Assembly: GCF_002090175.1 (NCBI RefSeq)
Contig: NZ_BBRN01000004.1
Span: 310,001 to 374,000, forward strand
Origin: Demequina sp. NBRC 110057
Lineage (GTDB): Bacteria > Actinomycetota > Actinomycetes > Actinomycetales > Demequinaceae
DNA: 64,000 nucleotides
Direction of reading: 5' to 3'
The notes under the pieces were generated by a model, which made no database searches, was not told where the DNA came from, and worked only from the letters and a program-made list of their open reading frames with translations. The translations under genes and the position numbers were made by a program. Each line of letters opens with the position of its first letter. Position 1 is the stretch's first letter. Shown here in pieces: positions 17,264 through 25,500 of this stretch.

Positions 17264-18598
17264 ATGGACAAGCAGCAGGAATACGTGCTCCGCAGCGTCG
17301 AGGAGCGGGACATCCGGTTTATCCGCCTGTGGTTCACCGACGTGCTCGGCGTGCTGAAGTCGGTGGCGATCGCCCCGGCGGAACTCGAGAACGCCTTCAG
17401 CGAGGGCATCGGCTTCGACGGCTCGGCCGTCGAGGGCCTGACGCGTGTGTACGAGGCGGACATGCTCGCGCTTCCCGACCCGTCGACGTTCCAGATCCTG
17501 CCGTGGCGTGGCGCACGCCAGGGTGCTGCCCGCATGTTCTGCGACATCGCGACGCCCGACGGCGAGCCCGCGCTGTCCGACCCGCGCCAGGTGCTGAAGC
17601 GGACCCTCGACAAGGCCTCCGCGCAGGGCTTCACGTTCTACACGCACCCCGAGATCGAGTTTTACCTGCTCGAGAAGCCCGAGCCCGGCCAGGCCCCCAA
17701 GCCCGTCGACCGCGCCGGCTACTTCGACAACGTGCCGCGCGGCACTGCCCACAACTTCCGCCGCGAGGCGATCACGATGCTCGAGTCCATGGGCATCTCG
17801 GTCGAGTTCAGCCACCACGAGGCGGGCCCCGGCCAGAACGAGATCGACCTGCGCTACGCGGACGCGCTGTCGATGGCCGACAACATCATGACGTTCCGCA
17901 CCGTCGTGAAGGAGGTGGCGCTCGAACAGGGCGTCTTCGCCTCCTTCATGCCCAAGCCGCTGTTCGACGCACCCGGCTCCGGCATGCACACGCACATGAG
18001 CCTGTTCGAGGGCGACCGCAACGCCTTCTACGAGGCCGGCGCCGACCACAACTTGTCGCCGGTGGCGCGCCAGTTCATCGCGGGCCTCCTGAAGTACGCC
18101 CCCGAGATCACGGCGATCACCAACCAGTACGTCAACTCGTACAAGCGCCTGTGGGGAGGCGCCGAGGCGCCGTCCTACGTCTGCTGGGGCTCGAACAACC
18201 GCTCGGCGCTGGTGCGCATCCCGGTGCACAAGCCGGGCAAGGGCCAGTCGACCCGCGTGGAGTACCGCGCGATGGACTCGGCCGCCAACCCGTACCTGGC
18301 CTTCTCCGTGCTGCTCGCCGCGGGCCTCAAGGGCATCGAGGACGGCCTCGAGCTGCCCGAAGGCGCCGAGGACGACGTGTGGGAGCTGAGCGACGCCGAG
18401 CGCAAGGCCATGGGCTACGAGCCGCTTCCCGCGTCCCTCTCGGACGCCATCCAGGCGATGGAGCGGTCCGAGCTGGTGGCGGAGACGCTCGGGGAGCGGG
18501 TCTTCGACTTCGTGCTGCGCAACAAGCGCGCGGAGTGGGAGGCGTACCGCGCCCAGGTGACGCCCTACGAGCTCGAGCAGTACCTGCCCGTCCTCTAG
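17264..18598 (+). CDS. glnA2: Glutamine synthetase-like protein GlnA2 (type I, not adenylylated)
   Basis: 444 residues, shorter than GlnA1 in this window. GS-I signatures are present: FDGSAVEGLTRV, EIEFYLLE, FMPKPLFDAPGSGMHTHMSLF and the ATP loop NNRSALVRIPVH. The Tyr-bearing adenylylation loop of GlnA1 is missing, which marks the GlnA2 type found beside glnE in actinobacteria. In Streptomyces some such paralogues are linked to gamma-glutamyl-polyamine synthesis, so glutamine formation is not certain. CAGGAT ends six bases before the ATG. Two GlnR-like half-sites, GTTAC and GTCAC, lie 11 bases apart at 17226-17241, weaker than the glnA1 box. glnE follows after six bases. Confidence 0.92.
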   Translation: MDKQQEYVLRSVEERDIRFIRLWFTDVLGVLKSVAIAPAELENAFSEGIGFDGSAVEGLTRVYEADMLALPDPSTFQILPWRGARQGAARMFCDIATPDGEPALSDPRQVLKRTLDKASAQGFTFYTHPEIEFYLLEKPEPGQAPKPVDRAGYFDNVPRGTAHNFRREAITMLESMGISVEFSHHEAGPGQNEIDLRYADALSMADNIMTFRTVVKEVALEQGVFASFMPKPLFDAPGSGMHTHMSLFEGDRNAFYEAGADHNLSPVARQFIAGLLKYAPEITAITNQYVNSYKRLWGGAEAPSYVCWGSNNRSALVRIPVHKPGKGQSTRVEYRAMDSAANPYLAFSVLLAAGLKGIEDGLELPEGAEDDVWELSDAERKAMGYEPLPASLSDAIQAMERSELVAETLGERVFDFVLRNKRAEWEAYRAQVTPYELEQYLPVL

Positions 18599-18604
18599 GC
18601 CGCC

Positions 18605-21604
18605 GTGGCGAGTTCGCGAGAGGCATCCCCGGCCGCGCTGCTGAGACGGGCGGGGGTGGCGGACACCACGCGCGCCCTCGACCTCATCGGCCAGATTGAG
18701 GCGGTCACCGGCGCCACGCTGGATGACCCCGCCAACGCGCTGTCGTACCTGGCAGACCCCGACGCGGGCCTGCTGCAGCTGCTCCGGGTCGCGGAGGCGG
18801 CGCGCGATGCAGGGCTGCTTGCGGACCTCGTGGCGCTGCGCGACAGCGAGGCGGGGGCAAGGCTCGGAGTCGTGCTGGGCGGCTCCCTGGCGCTCGGCGA
18901 CTTCCTGGTCCGTCACCCCGAGTACATCGCCGACTTCGCGGCCTGGCCGCGGGGACAGTCGTTCACCGCGGTCGACGCACGCGCTGTGCTCCTCGAAGCG
19001 GTGGGCGCCGATCCCGCGTCCGATGCCCCCGTCGCCACGGTCACCGGTGAGGCCGGCATTGCGGCGCTGAGGATCGCGTACCGTCGCCAGCTCATGCGCG
19101 TCGCGGCCGAGGACCTCTTCCACGCCACCCCGCCGGCCATCTTCCCCGAGGTGGGCGCCGCGCTCGCCGACCTCGCCGGCGCCGCCCTCGAGGCTGGCCT
19201 TGCCGTGGCCCGCGCGGACCTTCCCACCCACACTCACACGCGACTGGCCATCATGGGCATGGGCAAGTGCGGCGGCCGTGAACTGAACTACGTGTCCGAC
19301 GTCGACGTCATCTTCGCCGCGGAGCCGGCGGGGGATGCCACGGAGGAGCAGTCGCTCAAGGCCGCGACGCGTCTCGCCGCTGCCGCCTCGCGCGCCTGTG
19401 ACCGCCCGGGCGCCGAGCCGCCGCTGTGGCAGGTCGACGCCAACCTCAGGCCCGAGGGCAAGGACGGCGCGCTGGTCCGCAATCTCGCCTCGCACCAGGC
19501 CTATTACGAACGCTGGGCGGAGTCCTGGGAGTTCCAGGCGCTGCTCAAGGCCCGGCCCATCGCCGGGGACCGCGAGATCGGCGAGCGGTACGTCGAGGCG
19601 ATGCAGCCGATGGTGTGGACAGCCGTCGAACGCGACGGCTTCGTGGAGGGCGCGCAGGCAATGCGCAGGCGCGTCGAGGAGCACGTGCCTGCCGAGGTGG
19701 CCGACCGCCAGATCAAGCTCGGAGCCGGCGGGCTGCGCGACGTCGAGTTCACCGTGCAGCTGCTGCAGCTGGTGCACGGCCGCCACGACGAGTCGCTGCG
19801 CTCGCGCACCACGCTCACCGCCCTCAAGGCCCTGCGCGACGGCGGGTACGTCGGCAGGCCCGATGCCGCCAAGATGGACCGCTCGTACCGCCAGTTGCGC
19901 GTCTGGGAGCATCGCCTCCAGCTGCGCAAGCTGCAGCGCACGCACCTCATGCCGGAGGACGAGGACGGCAGGCGCGCCCTCGCGCGGGCCTCGGGCTTCG
20001 CCACGCTCGAGTACATGGACGAGGTGTGGCACGACATCCGCCGCGACGTGCGCGCCATGCACCTCGAGATGTTCTACCGCCCCATCCTGCCGATGGTGGC
20101 GTCCCTCAGCGCCGACGAGGCAAGCCTCGACGACGCCGCCGCGCGCGCCAGGCTCGCCGCGGTCGGCTTCGACGACGCGCAGGCAGCGCAGCGTCACATC
20201 GCCGCGCTCACCGAGGGCGTCTCACGCCGCGCTGCCATTCAGCGTCAGCTCCTTCCCGCGATGATCGGCTGGTTCGCGCAGGGCGCCGAGCCCGACGCGG
20301 GCCTGCTCGCCTTCCGCACGCTGTCGGAGAAGCTCGCCGATGCCCAGTGGTACCTCAAGCTCCTGCGCGACTCCTCTGCCGCCGCGCAGCGTCTCGCGCG
20401 GCTCCTGTCGACGTCCGCCTACGTCACGGATGCGCTGCTCGCCTCCGCCGAGTCCATCCCGTGGCTGGACAACGACGCCGACCTCGCGCCCCGCTCGAAG
20501 GAGCGGATGTGGGCGGAGGCCGATGCGATCCTGCGCCGCAGCGACGACGCCGAGCAGTGCATCACCGCGCTGCGTGGACTGCGTCGCCGCGAGCTCGCGC
20601 GGGTCGCGTCTGCCGACGTGCTCGGCCTCATCACGCCCGTCGAGGCCGCGGCCTCGGTGAGCGATAGTGCCGACGTCCTCATCGAGGGGGCCCTGCGGAT
20701 CGCCGCTGCCGAGGTGGCCGCCGAGGCCGGGCTCGACGCGCTTCCCGTGCGCTTCCTGGTGGTGGCGATGGGTCGCTACGGCGGCTCCGAGATGGGATAC
20801 ACGTCCGATGCCGACGTGCAGTTCGTGTGGGACGGGTCCCATCCGGAGGGCCAGAAGCTCGCGGTCAAGGTCGCCCAGCGCGTGCGCAAGCTGCTGCAGT
20901 CGGTCTCCAGCCAGCCCGGTCTCGAGATCGACGCCGACCTGCGCCCCGAGGGCCGCAACGGGCCCCTCGCACGGTCGCTCGCGAGCTGCGCCGAGTACTA
21001 CGGCAGGTGGTCCGACCCGTGGGAGGCGCAGGCGCTGCTGCGCGCGCGACCGTGCGCGGGCGACCAGGAGCTCGCCGCTGCCTTCGTCGCCATGATCGAC
21101 GGCGTGCGCTACCCGCCCTCGCTGCCCGACGGGGCGCTGCGCCAGATGCGGACCCTTAAGGCGCGCATGGAGTCGGAGCGGTTGCCGCGCGGCGTGGACC
21201 CTCGCCGCCACCTCAAGCTCGGGCCCGGCGGGCTCAGCGACGTCGAGTGGTCCGTCCAGCGCCTTCAGCTGGAGCATGGCCACGAGTACCCAGCGCTGCG
21301 CACCACGCGCACGCTCGAGGGCCTCGATGCCGCGACGCGGGAGGGACTGATCGACGCCGCCGATGCCGCCGTGCTCGCCGAGGCGTGGCGCCTCGCGACC
21401 GACCTGCGCGGCGCCATCGCCCTGCGCGGGCGTACCCGCGACAGGGACGTGCTTCCCGGCGACTCGCGGGAGCTGGGTGTGCTCGCGGAGATCCTGTCGC
21501 TGCGCCTGTCGGGCGCGCAGCTGTCCGACCTTTACGGGCGCGTCACGCGGCGCTCTCGGGCCGTCACCGAGCGGGTGTTCTTCGGGTGGGAGAGCGATCA
21601 GTGA
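18605..21604 (+). CDS. glnE: Bifunctional glutamine synthetase adenylyltransferase/deadenylase
   Basis: 999 residues, full length. Two nucleotidyltransferase domains are visible: GMGKCGGRELNYVSDVDVIF near residue 217 (N-terminal, deadenylating by phosphorolysis) and AMGRYGGSEMGYTSDADVQF near 721 (C-terminal, adenylylating), each with its helical domain (RQIKLGAGGLRDVEFTVQLLQL and RRHLKLGPGGLSDVEWSVQRLQL). It sets the activity of GlnA1, which has the target Tyr. The GTG start has no clear ribosome site but lies six bases after glnA2, pointing to coupling. The stop overlaps the next gene's GTG. Confidence 0.96.
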   Translation: MASSREASPAALLRRAGVADTTRALDLIGQIEAVTGATLDDPANALSYLADPDAGLLQLLRVAEAARDAGLLADLVALRDSEAGARLGVVLGGSLALGDFLVRHPEYIADFAAWPRGQSFTAVDARAVLLEAVGADPASDAPVATVTGEAGIAALRIAYRRQLMRVAAEDLFHATPPAIFPEVGAALADLAGAALEAGLAVARADLPTHTHTRLAIMGMGKCGGRELNYVSDVDVIFAAEPAGDATEEQSLKAATRLAAAASRACDRPGAEPPLWQVDANLRPEGKDGALVRNLASHQAYYERWAESWEFQALLKARPIAGDREIGERYVEAMQPMVWTAVERDGFVEGAQAMRRRVEEHVPAEVADRQIKLGAGGLRDVEFTVQLLQLVHGRHDESLRSRTTLTALKALRDGGYVGRPDAAKMDRSYRQLRVWEHRLQLRKLQRTHLMPEDEDGRRALARASGFATLEYMDEVWHDIRRDVRAMHLEMFYRPILPMVASLSADEASLDDAAARARLAAVGFDDAQAAQRHIAALTEGVSRRAAIQRQLLPAMIGWFAQGAEPDAGLLAFRTLSEKLADAQWYLKLLRDSSAAAQRLARLLSTSAYVTDALLASAESIPWLDNDADLAPRSKERMWAEADAILRRSDDAEQCITALRGLRRRELARVASADVLGLITPVEAAASVSDSADVLIEGALRIAAAEVAAEAGLDALPVRFLVVAMGRYGGSEMGYTSDADVQFVWDGSHPEGQKLAVKVAQRVRKLLQSVSSQPGLEIDADLRPEGRNGPLARSLASCAEYYGRWSDPWEAQALLRARPCAGDQELAAAFVAMIDGVRYPPSLPDGALRQMRTLKARMESERLPRGVDPRRHLKLGPGGLSDVEWSVQRLQLEHGHEYPALRTTRTLEGLDAATREGLIDAADAAVLAEAWRLATDLRGAIALRGRTRDRDVLPGDSRELGVLAEILSLRLSGAQLSDLYGRVTRRSRAVTERVFFGWESDQ

Positions 21605-22470
21605 GGGCCCTGCGCACGCTGTTCTCCGCGGCGTGCATCCTCGCGGGAGCGCTCCTCATCGTGGCGTGGGGCGTGTCCACGGTGGCCGTGCGGACGGTCG
21701 AGGACGGCACCGCGCTGTCGGGCGCCGCGCGCGCGGCCTTCAGCGTGCCCTCGGTGGTCGACGCGATCTCGTCGCAGGTCCAGGACGACGCCGTCGGGGC
21801 GCTCGAGGACCGCGGCGTGAGCCTCGGCGGGCTCGGTCTCGAGGACGACGTGCGCGGCATCGTGGACTCCGCCGTGCGGTCGCCGGCGTTCGAGGACGCG
21901 GTGGTCGTCGCTGCCGACGACGCGCAGGCGCAGTTTTCCGCGGCGCTTACGGAAGCCGACCGCGCCTCCGCACCGCTGGTGTTGAGCGTGGATGTGTCCG
22001 ACGTCGTCAATGCGCGCGTGGACGACCTCCCCGTGGCGGGCACCGCGGTGCCCGACCTGAGCCTGCCGCCGGTGCAGATCGAGGCCATCGGCGCCGAGAC
22101 CATGGACGACGTGCGCACCACCTACGGATGGATGGAGTGCGCCGCCCAGTGGGGCCTGTGGGCGGGCATCGCGTTGCTGGTCACCGGCATCCTGGTCTCG
22201 CACCGCCGTCGGTGGTTCGTCGGCAAGGCGCTCCTGGCGGTGGGGGTGCTGTCGCTTGGCTTCGGGCTGGTGGTGCGGTTCGTCGAGCCCGACGCGATCC
22301 TGGCGTTCCTGCCGGGCGGAGCCGACGGGGCGCTCGGCACCCTGTGGGCCGACGTGCTCACCGACGAGGCCGGGCCACGGATCGCGAGCCGCGCCATCTG
22401 GCTGGGGGCGATCGCCCTCGCCGCCGCATGTGTTGCGATCCTGATCGGCCGCGCGGCACGTCGCCGCTAG
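21601..22470 (+). CDS. Membrane protein of unknown function, paralogue A
   Basis: 289 residues. One membrane segment (about 8-30) is followed by an extracytoplasmic domain of about 150 residues and three further segments (about 182-204, 208-229, 264-284). It is clearly related to the next gene: both have LLIVAW-x-S-x2-AVR-x(I/V)EDGTA after the first segment, a PVxG-x6-L-LP motif, and a second-half loop with a glycine-rich GALGTL/GGLGTL segment. The GTG start overlaps the glnE TGA (GTGA), so translation is coupled to glnE. I do not recognise the family. Confidence 0.72.
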   Translation: MRALRTLFSAACILAGALLIVAWGVSTVAVRTVEDGTALSGAARAAFSVPSVVDAISSQVQDDAVGALEDRGVSLGGLGLEDDVRGIVDSAVRSPAFEDAVVVAADDAQAQFSAALTEADRASAPLVLSVDVSDVVNARVDDLPVAGTAVPDLSLPPVQIEAIGAETMDDVRTTYGWMECAAQWGLWAGIALLVTGILVSHRRRWFVGKALLAVGVLSLGFGLVVRFVEPDAILAFLPGGADGALGTLWADVLTDEAGPRIASRAIWLGAIALAAACVAILIGRAARRR

Positions 22471-22501
22471 CCTGGGGCCACCACACGACAAGGGGAGACA
22501 C

Positions 22502-23551
22502 GTGAAGTTCCTGAGGATCATCGGCTCGGCATTCCTCGTCTTGCTGGGCTCGATGCTCATCGTGGCCTGGGCGCTGTCGCTCCAGGCCGTGCGGAGCATC
22601 GAGGACGGCACCGCGGCCGAGAAGCTCGTGACGACCACGCTCGAGGCGCCCGAGACGGCCAACCTCGTCGCCGACAAGGTCGAGGACCTCCTCGCCGAGC
22701 AGATCGACAGCACCGTGGGCGACATCGCGCTGGGCCTGCTCGACGATCAGATTCACGATGCGGTGGTCGCCTTCCTCCAGTCGGACGCCTTCCTTTCCAC
22801 GGTCAAGACGGCGGGCAACGCCGCGCAGGACCGCCTCCTCGAGGCCATCTCCGACCCCGACCGGGAGCCCGGCCCTCTCGCGATCGACATCGCGCTCGGG
22901 GACCGCGTCAACGACGCGATCGACGAGATCCCCGTGGTCGGGGCGTTCATCCCTTCGCTCGACCTCCCCGAGTACTCCGTCGAGATCGTCGACGCCGCGA
23001 CCTTCGAGGACGTCCGCAGCGCCTACTCGGCGATGACGTGGGTCTCGACCTGGTTCGTGTGGATTGGCATCGCCTTCATCGCCGCGGGAATCGCCCTGGC
23101 CCCGCGGTGGCGCCACTTCCTCCCGCGTGCGCTGCTGGCCGCCGGCATCTTCGGCATCGCGGTCGCCTTCGTGCTGGGCACCATGGGCCCGCGCACGATC
23201 GCCAGCTTCATGCCCGGCGGCCGCGAGGGCGGCCTGGGCACGCTGATCGAGGATGTCATCGGTGACACGGCGCTTTCTCCCGTGACGAACGTGCTGCTAA
23301 CGCTCGGGCTCATCGCCCTCGCCCTCGCGGCCGTGTGGGCGCTGCTGCTGCGGTTCGTCCCCGCGCTCGGGGAGCGTCGCGACGCCGACGAGGCGGCGGC
23401 CGAGGCCGTGGAGGCCGACGCGGCGCACGACGGCGAGGTGACCGACACGACGGAACTGGCACAGGTGCCCTCCGCGGAGGCGCTCGCGCCCGATGCCCCC
23501 GGCGATCAGCCGCCGTCGGTCCCTCCCGCCGAGGAGCGCCGCCCCGACTGA
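22502..23551 (+). CDS. Membrane protein of unknown function, paralogue B
   Basis: 349 residues with the same layout as the preceding gene: N-terminal membrane segment (about 5-28), extracytoplasmic domain, then three membrane segments (about 180-200, 205-225, 260-282). It has an extra acidic, Ala/Pro-rich C-terminal tail of about 65 residues in the cytosol. The GTG start has an AAGGGGAG ribosome site, and a TAGCCT -10-like box overlaps the stop of paralogue A, so it may have its own promoter. The pair looks like a tandem duplication that has diverged. Function unknown. Confidence 0.75.
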   Translation: MKFLRIIGSAFLVLLGSMLIVAWALSLQAVRSIEDGTAAEKLVTTTLEAPETANLVADKVEDLLAEQIDSTVGDIALGLLDDQIHDAVVAFLQSDAFLSTVKTAGNAAQDRLLEAISDPDREPGPLAIDIALGDRVNDAIDEIPVVGAFIPSLDLPEYSVEIVDAATFEDVRSAYSAMTWVSTWFVWIGIAFIAAGIALAPRWRHFLPRALLAAGIFGIAVAFVLGTMGPRTIASFMPGGREGGLGTLIEDVIGDTALSPVTNVLLTLGLIALALAAVWALLLRFVPALGERRDADEAAAEAVEADAAHDGEVTDTTELAQVPSAEALAPDAPGDQPPSVPPAEERRPD

Positions 23552-23567
23552 CGCGGGGCCGTCAGCA

Positions 23568-24419
23568 TCAGCCCAGCAGGGGGCTGAGATGGCGGCTGGT
23601 GAGCGCACGCACCGCCTGGTGCGCTCCCGCCGTCAACTGACCGCGTACCGATTCGCCCGCGAGTTGTGCCATCAGGGCGCCCGCCGCAAACGCGTCGCCG
23701 GCACCGTTGGTGTCGACCACCTCGCACGCGGTGGCCGGCACCGTCGTGATGGCGCCGTCGCGTGTGAGGGCCTCGGCGCCGTCCGCCCCGAGCGTACGGA
23801 TGGCGAGCGTCGCGTGGCCCGCCACGGCATCGGCCATGATGGCGCGGGTGTCGCCGGGGCCATCGTCGTTGAGCAGCACTGTCGAGCCGGCCTGGGCGAA
23901 GGGAAGGTGATACGACTCGCGACCGTCCCAGTCGTGCACGTCGGTCCACAGGGGCAGGCCGATGGCGCGGGCGGCAGGCAGCACGGCGAGGCCCACGGGG
24001 GACATGTCGATCACGAGCGCGTCTGCGTCGGCGAAGCGGGCGATGGCCGCCGCGATGTCGCTGGCGGTGGGTGGGCCCGGCGCGGCGGTGTACAGGGAGA
24101 CGCGACCGCCCTCCGGCGTCATCAGGTTGGTGTGGGACTCGGTCACGTCGGCATCGAGGACCACGGTGTCGAGCCCGGTGTCGACGAGGGCGGTGCGCAG
24201 CCGCCTGCCGTTGTCGTCCCTCGCGAGGGGCGTCACGAGCGTCACGTCCGCGCCGAGGTCGAGGAGGTGCAGCGCCTTGCCGGCGCTGGTGCCGCCGACC
24301 GTCCACGAGGCGTGGCGGGCAAACCGCATGTGGGGACGCGGCTCCGGCAGAGCGTCGAGCTCGATGAGGTGATTCCAGGAGGCCGGCCCGCAGACGACGA
24401 TGCGAGGCCGCGCCCGCAT
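23568..24419 (-). CDS. PfkB family carbohydrate kinase
   Basis: 283-residue ribokinase-type sugar or nucleoside kinase. The N-terminal glycine-rich signature is WTVGGTSAGKALHLLDLGADVTLVTPL, and the C-terminal signature VVDTNGAGDAFAAGALMAQ carries the catalytic Asp and anion hole. It is the last gene of a three-gene operon after a GH13 glucosidase and a LacI regulator; two bases separate it from the LacI stop. The substrate is likely a sugar linked to that regulator, but which one cannot be told. The position suggests phosphorylation of a released sugar. Confidence 0.88.
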   Translation of the reverse strand: MRARPRIVVCGPASWNHLIELDALPEPRPHMRFARHASWTVGGTSAGKALHLLDLGADVTLVTPLARDDNGRRLRTALVDTGLDTVVLDADVTESHTNLMTPEGGRVSLYTAAPGPPTASDIAAAIARFADADALVIDMSPVGLAVLPAARAIGLPLWTDVHDWDGRESYHLPFAQAGSTVLLNDDGPGDTRAIMADAVAGHATLAIRTLGADGAEALTRDGAITTVPATACEVVDTNGAGDAFAAGALMAQLAGESVRGQLTAGAHQAVRALTSRHLSPLLG

Positions 24420-24421
24420 GC

Positions 24422-25462
24422 TCAGGCCTCGCGCAGACGCGACGTGGAGCGGCGGACCACCAGTTCGTAGGGGAGGTCCTCGTCGACGGCGTCCTGGCCC
24501 TGACCGGCGAGCTCGTCGACCACCAGTTGGGCCACCTGCTGGCCCTGGACCTCGGGGAACTGGTCGATGGTGGTGAGCCCGAAGAAGTCAGCGAGGTCGT
24601 GGCCGTCGATGCCCACGATCGAGAGGTCGCCCGGCACCGAACGGCCGAGGTCGCGCGCCGCGAGCATGGCGCCGATCGCCATCTCGTCCGAGGCGGCGAA
24701 GATGGCGGTGGGGTGCACGCGGGGGTCGCCGAGCAGCTGGAGCGTGGCCTCGTAGCCGCCCTCGATGGTGAAGTTCGCGTGCCGCACCAGCAGGGGATCG
24801 GGCTCGATGCCCGCGGCGGCGAGGGAGGCGTCGTAGCCCGCCCGTCGCGTGGCGGGCATCTGGAAGTCGCGCTCGAAGTCGGGGTCGCCAGTGATGTGCG
24901 CGATGTGCCGGTGTCCCAGGGCCAGCAGGTGGTCCGTGGCCAGGCGCGCGACGCCCATGTCGTCCAGGCTCAGCGTGTGCAGGCCGGGCAGCGGTCCGCC
25001 CAGGCCCACGACGGGGCGCGACAGGTCGCCCAGCGCGGTGCGCTCGTGATCGTCGAGCTCGAGGTTGACCGCGATGAGGGCGTCGACGCGCTGGCGGCGG
25101 AGGAACTCGTCGAACAGGCGCGAGCGGCGCTGCGCGCTCTCGGAGTCGATCTCCAGCCCGTCGGCGGGGGCCAGGTGGTACAGGGTGACGTCGTAGCCCG
25201 CATCGGCAAGGGTCCGCTGGGCGCCCTTGAGGACGGCCATGAAGAACCAGCTGTCGAGGTAGGGGAGCACCACGCCTACGTTGCGGGTGCGGCCGGAGGC
25301 GAGCGATGACGCCGAGGCGGAGACGACGTACCCCAGCTCCTTCGCGGCGGCCTCGACCCTCGCCTTGGTGGCGGGGGAGACCGACGACTTGCCGGCAAGC
25401 GCACGGGAGACCGTCGCGGTGGACACGCCAGCGAGTTCAGCGACCTTCTGAATCTTCGCCAT
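24422..25462 (-). CDS. LacI family transcriptional regulator of the GH13 operon
   Basis: 346 residues. The N-terminal LacI helix-turn-helix and hinge reads IQKVAELAGVSTATVSRALAGKSSVSPATKARVEAAAKELGYVVSASASSLASGRT; a periplasmic-binding-protein-like sugar-sensing domain follows (from NVGVVLPYLDSWFF). The start MAKIQKVAELAG is directly at the DNA-binding domain. It lies between a GH13 glucosidase gene and a PfkB kinase gene on one strand, and a LacI-type operator lies upstream of the operon, so it probably autoregulates. It resembles maltose-type repressors in context. Confidence 0.92.
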   Translation of the reverse strand: MAKIQKVAELAGVSTATVSRALAGKSSVSPATKARVEAAAKELGYVVSASASSLASGRTRNVGVVLPYLDSWFFMAVLKGAQRTLADAGYDVTLYHLAPADGLEIDSESAQRRSRLFDEFLRRQRVDALIAVNLELDDHERTALGDLSRPVVGLGGPLPGLHTLSLDDMGVARLATDHLLALGHRHIAHITGDPDFERDFQMPATRRAGYDASLAAAGIEPDPLLVRHANFTIEGGYEATLQLLGDPRVHPTAIFAASDEMAIGAMLAARDLGRSVPGDLSIVGIDGHDLADFFGLTTIDQFPEVQGQQVAQLVVDELAGQGQDAVDEDLPYELVVRRSTSRLREA

Positions 25463-25500
25463 CGACGTATCCCTTCGCGAACGGTCTCCCGGGACGCCTG

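Noticed and set aside
17051-20197. 1048-codon open frame antisense to glnA2 and glnE
   Set aside because: It runs against two clear genes with full motif sets. Its composition is that of a mirror frame.
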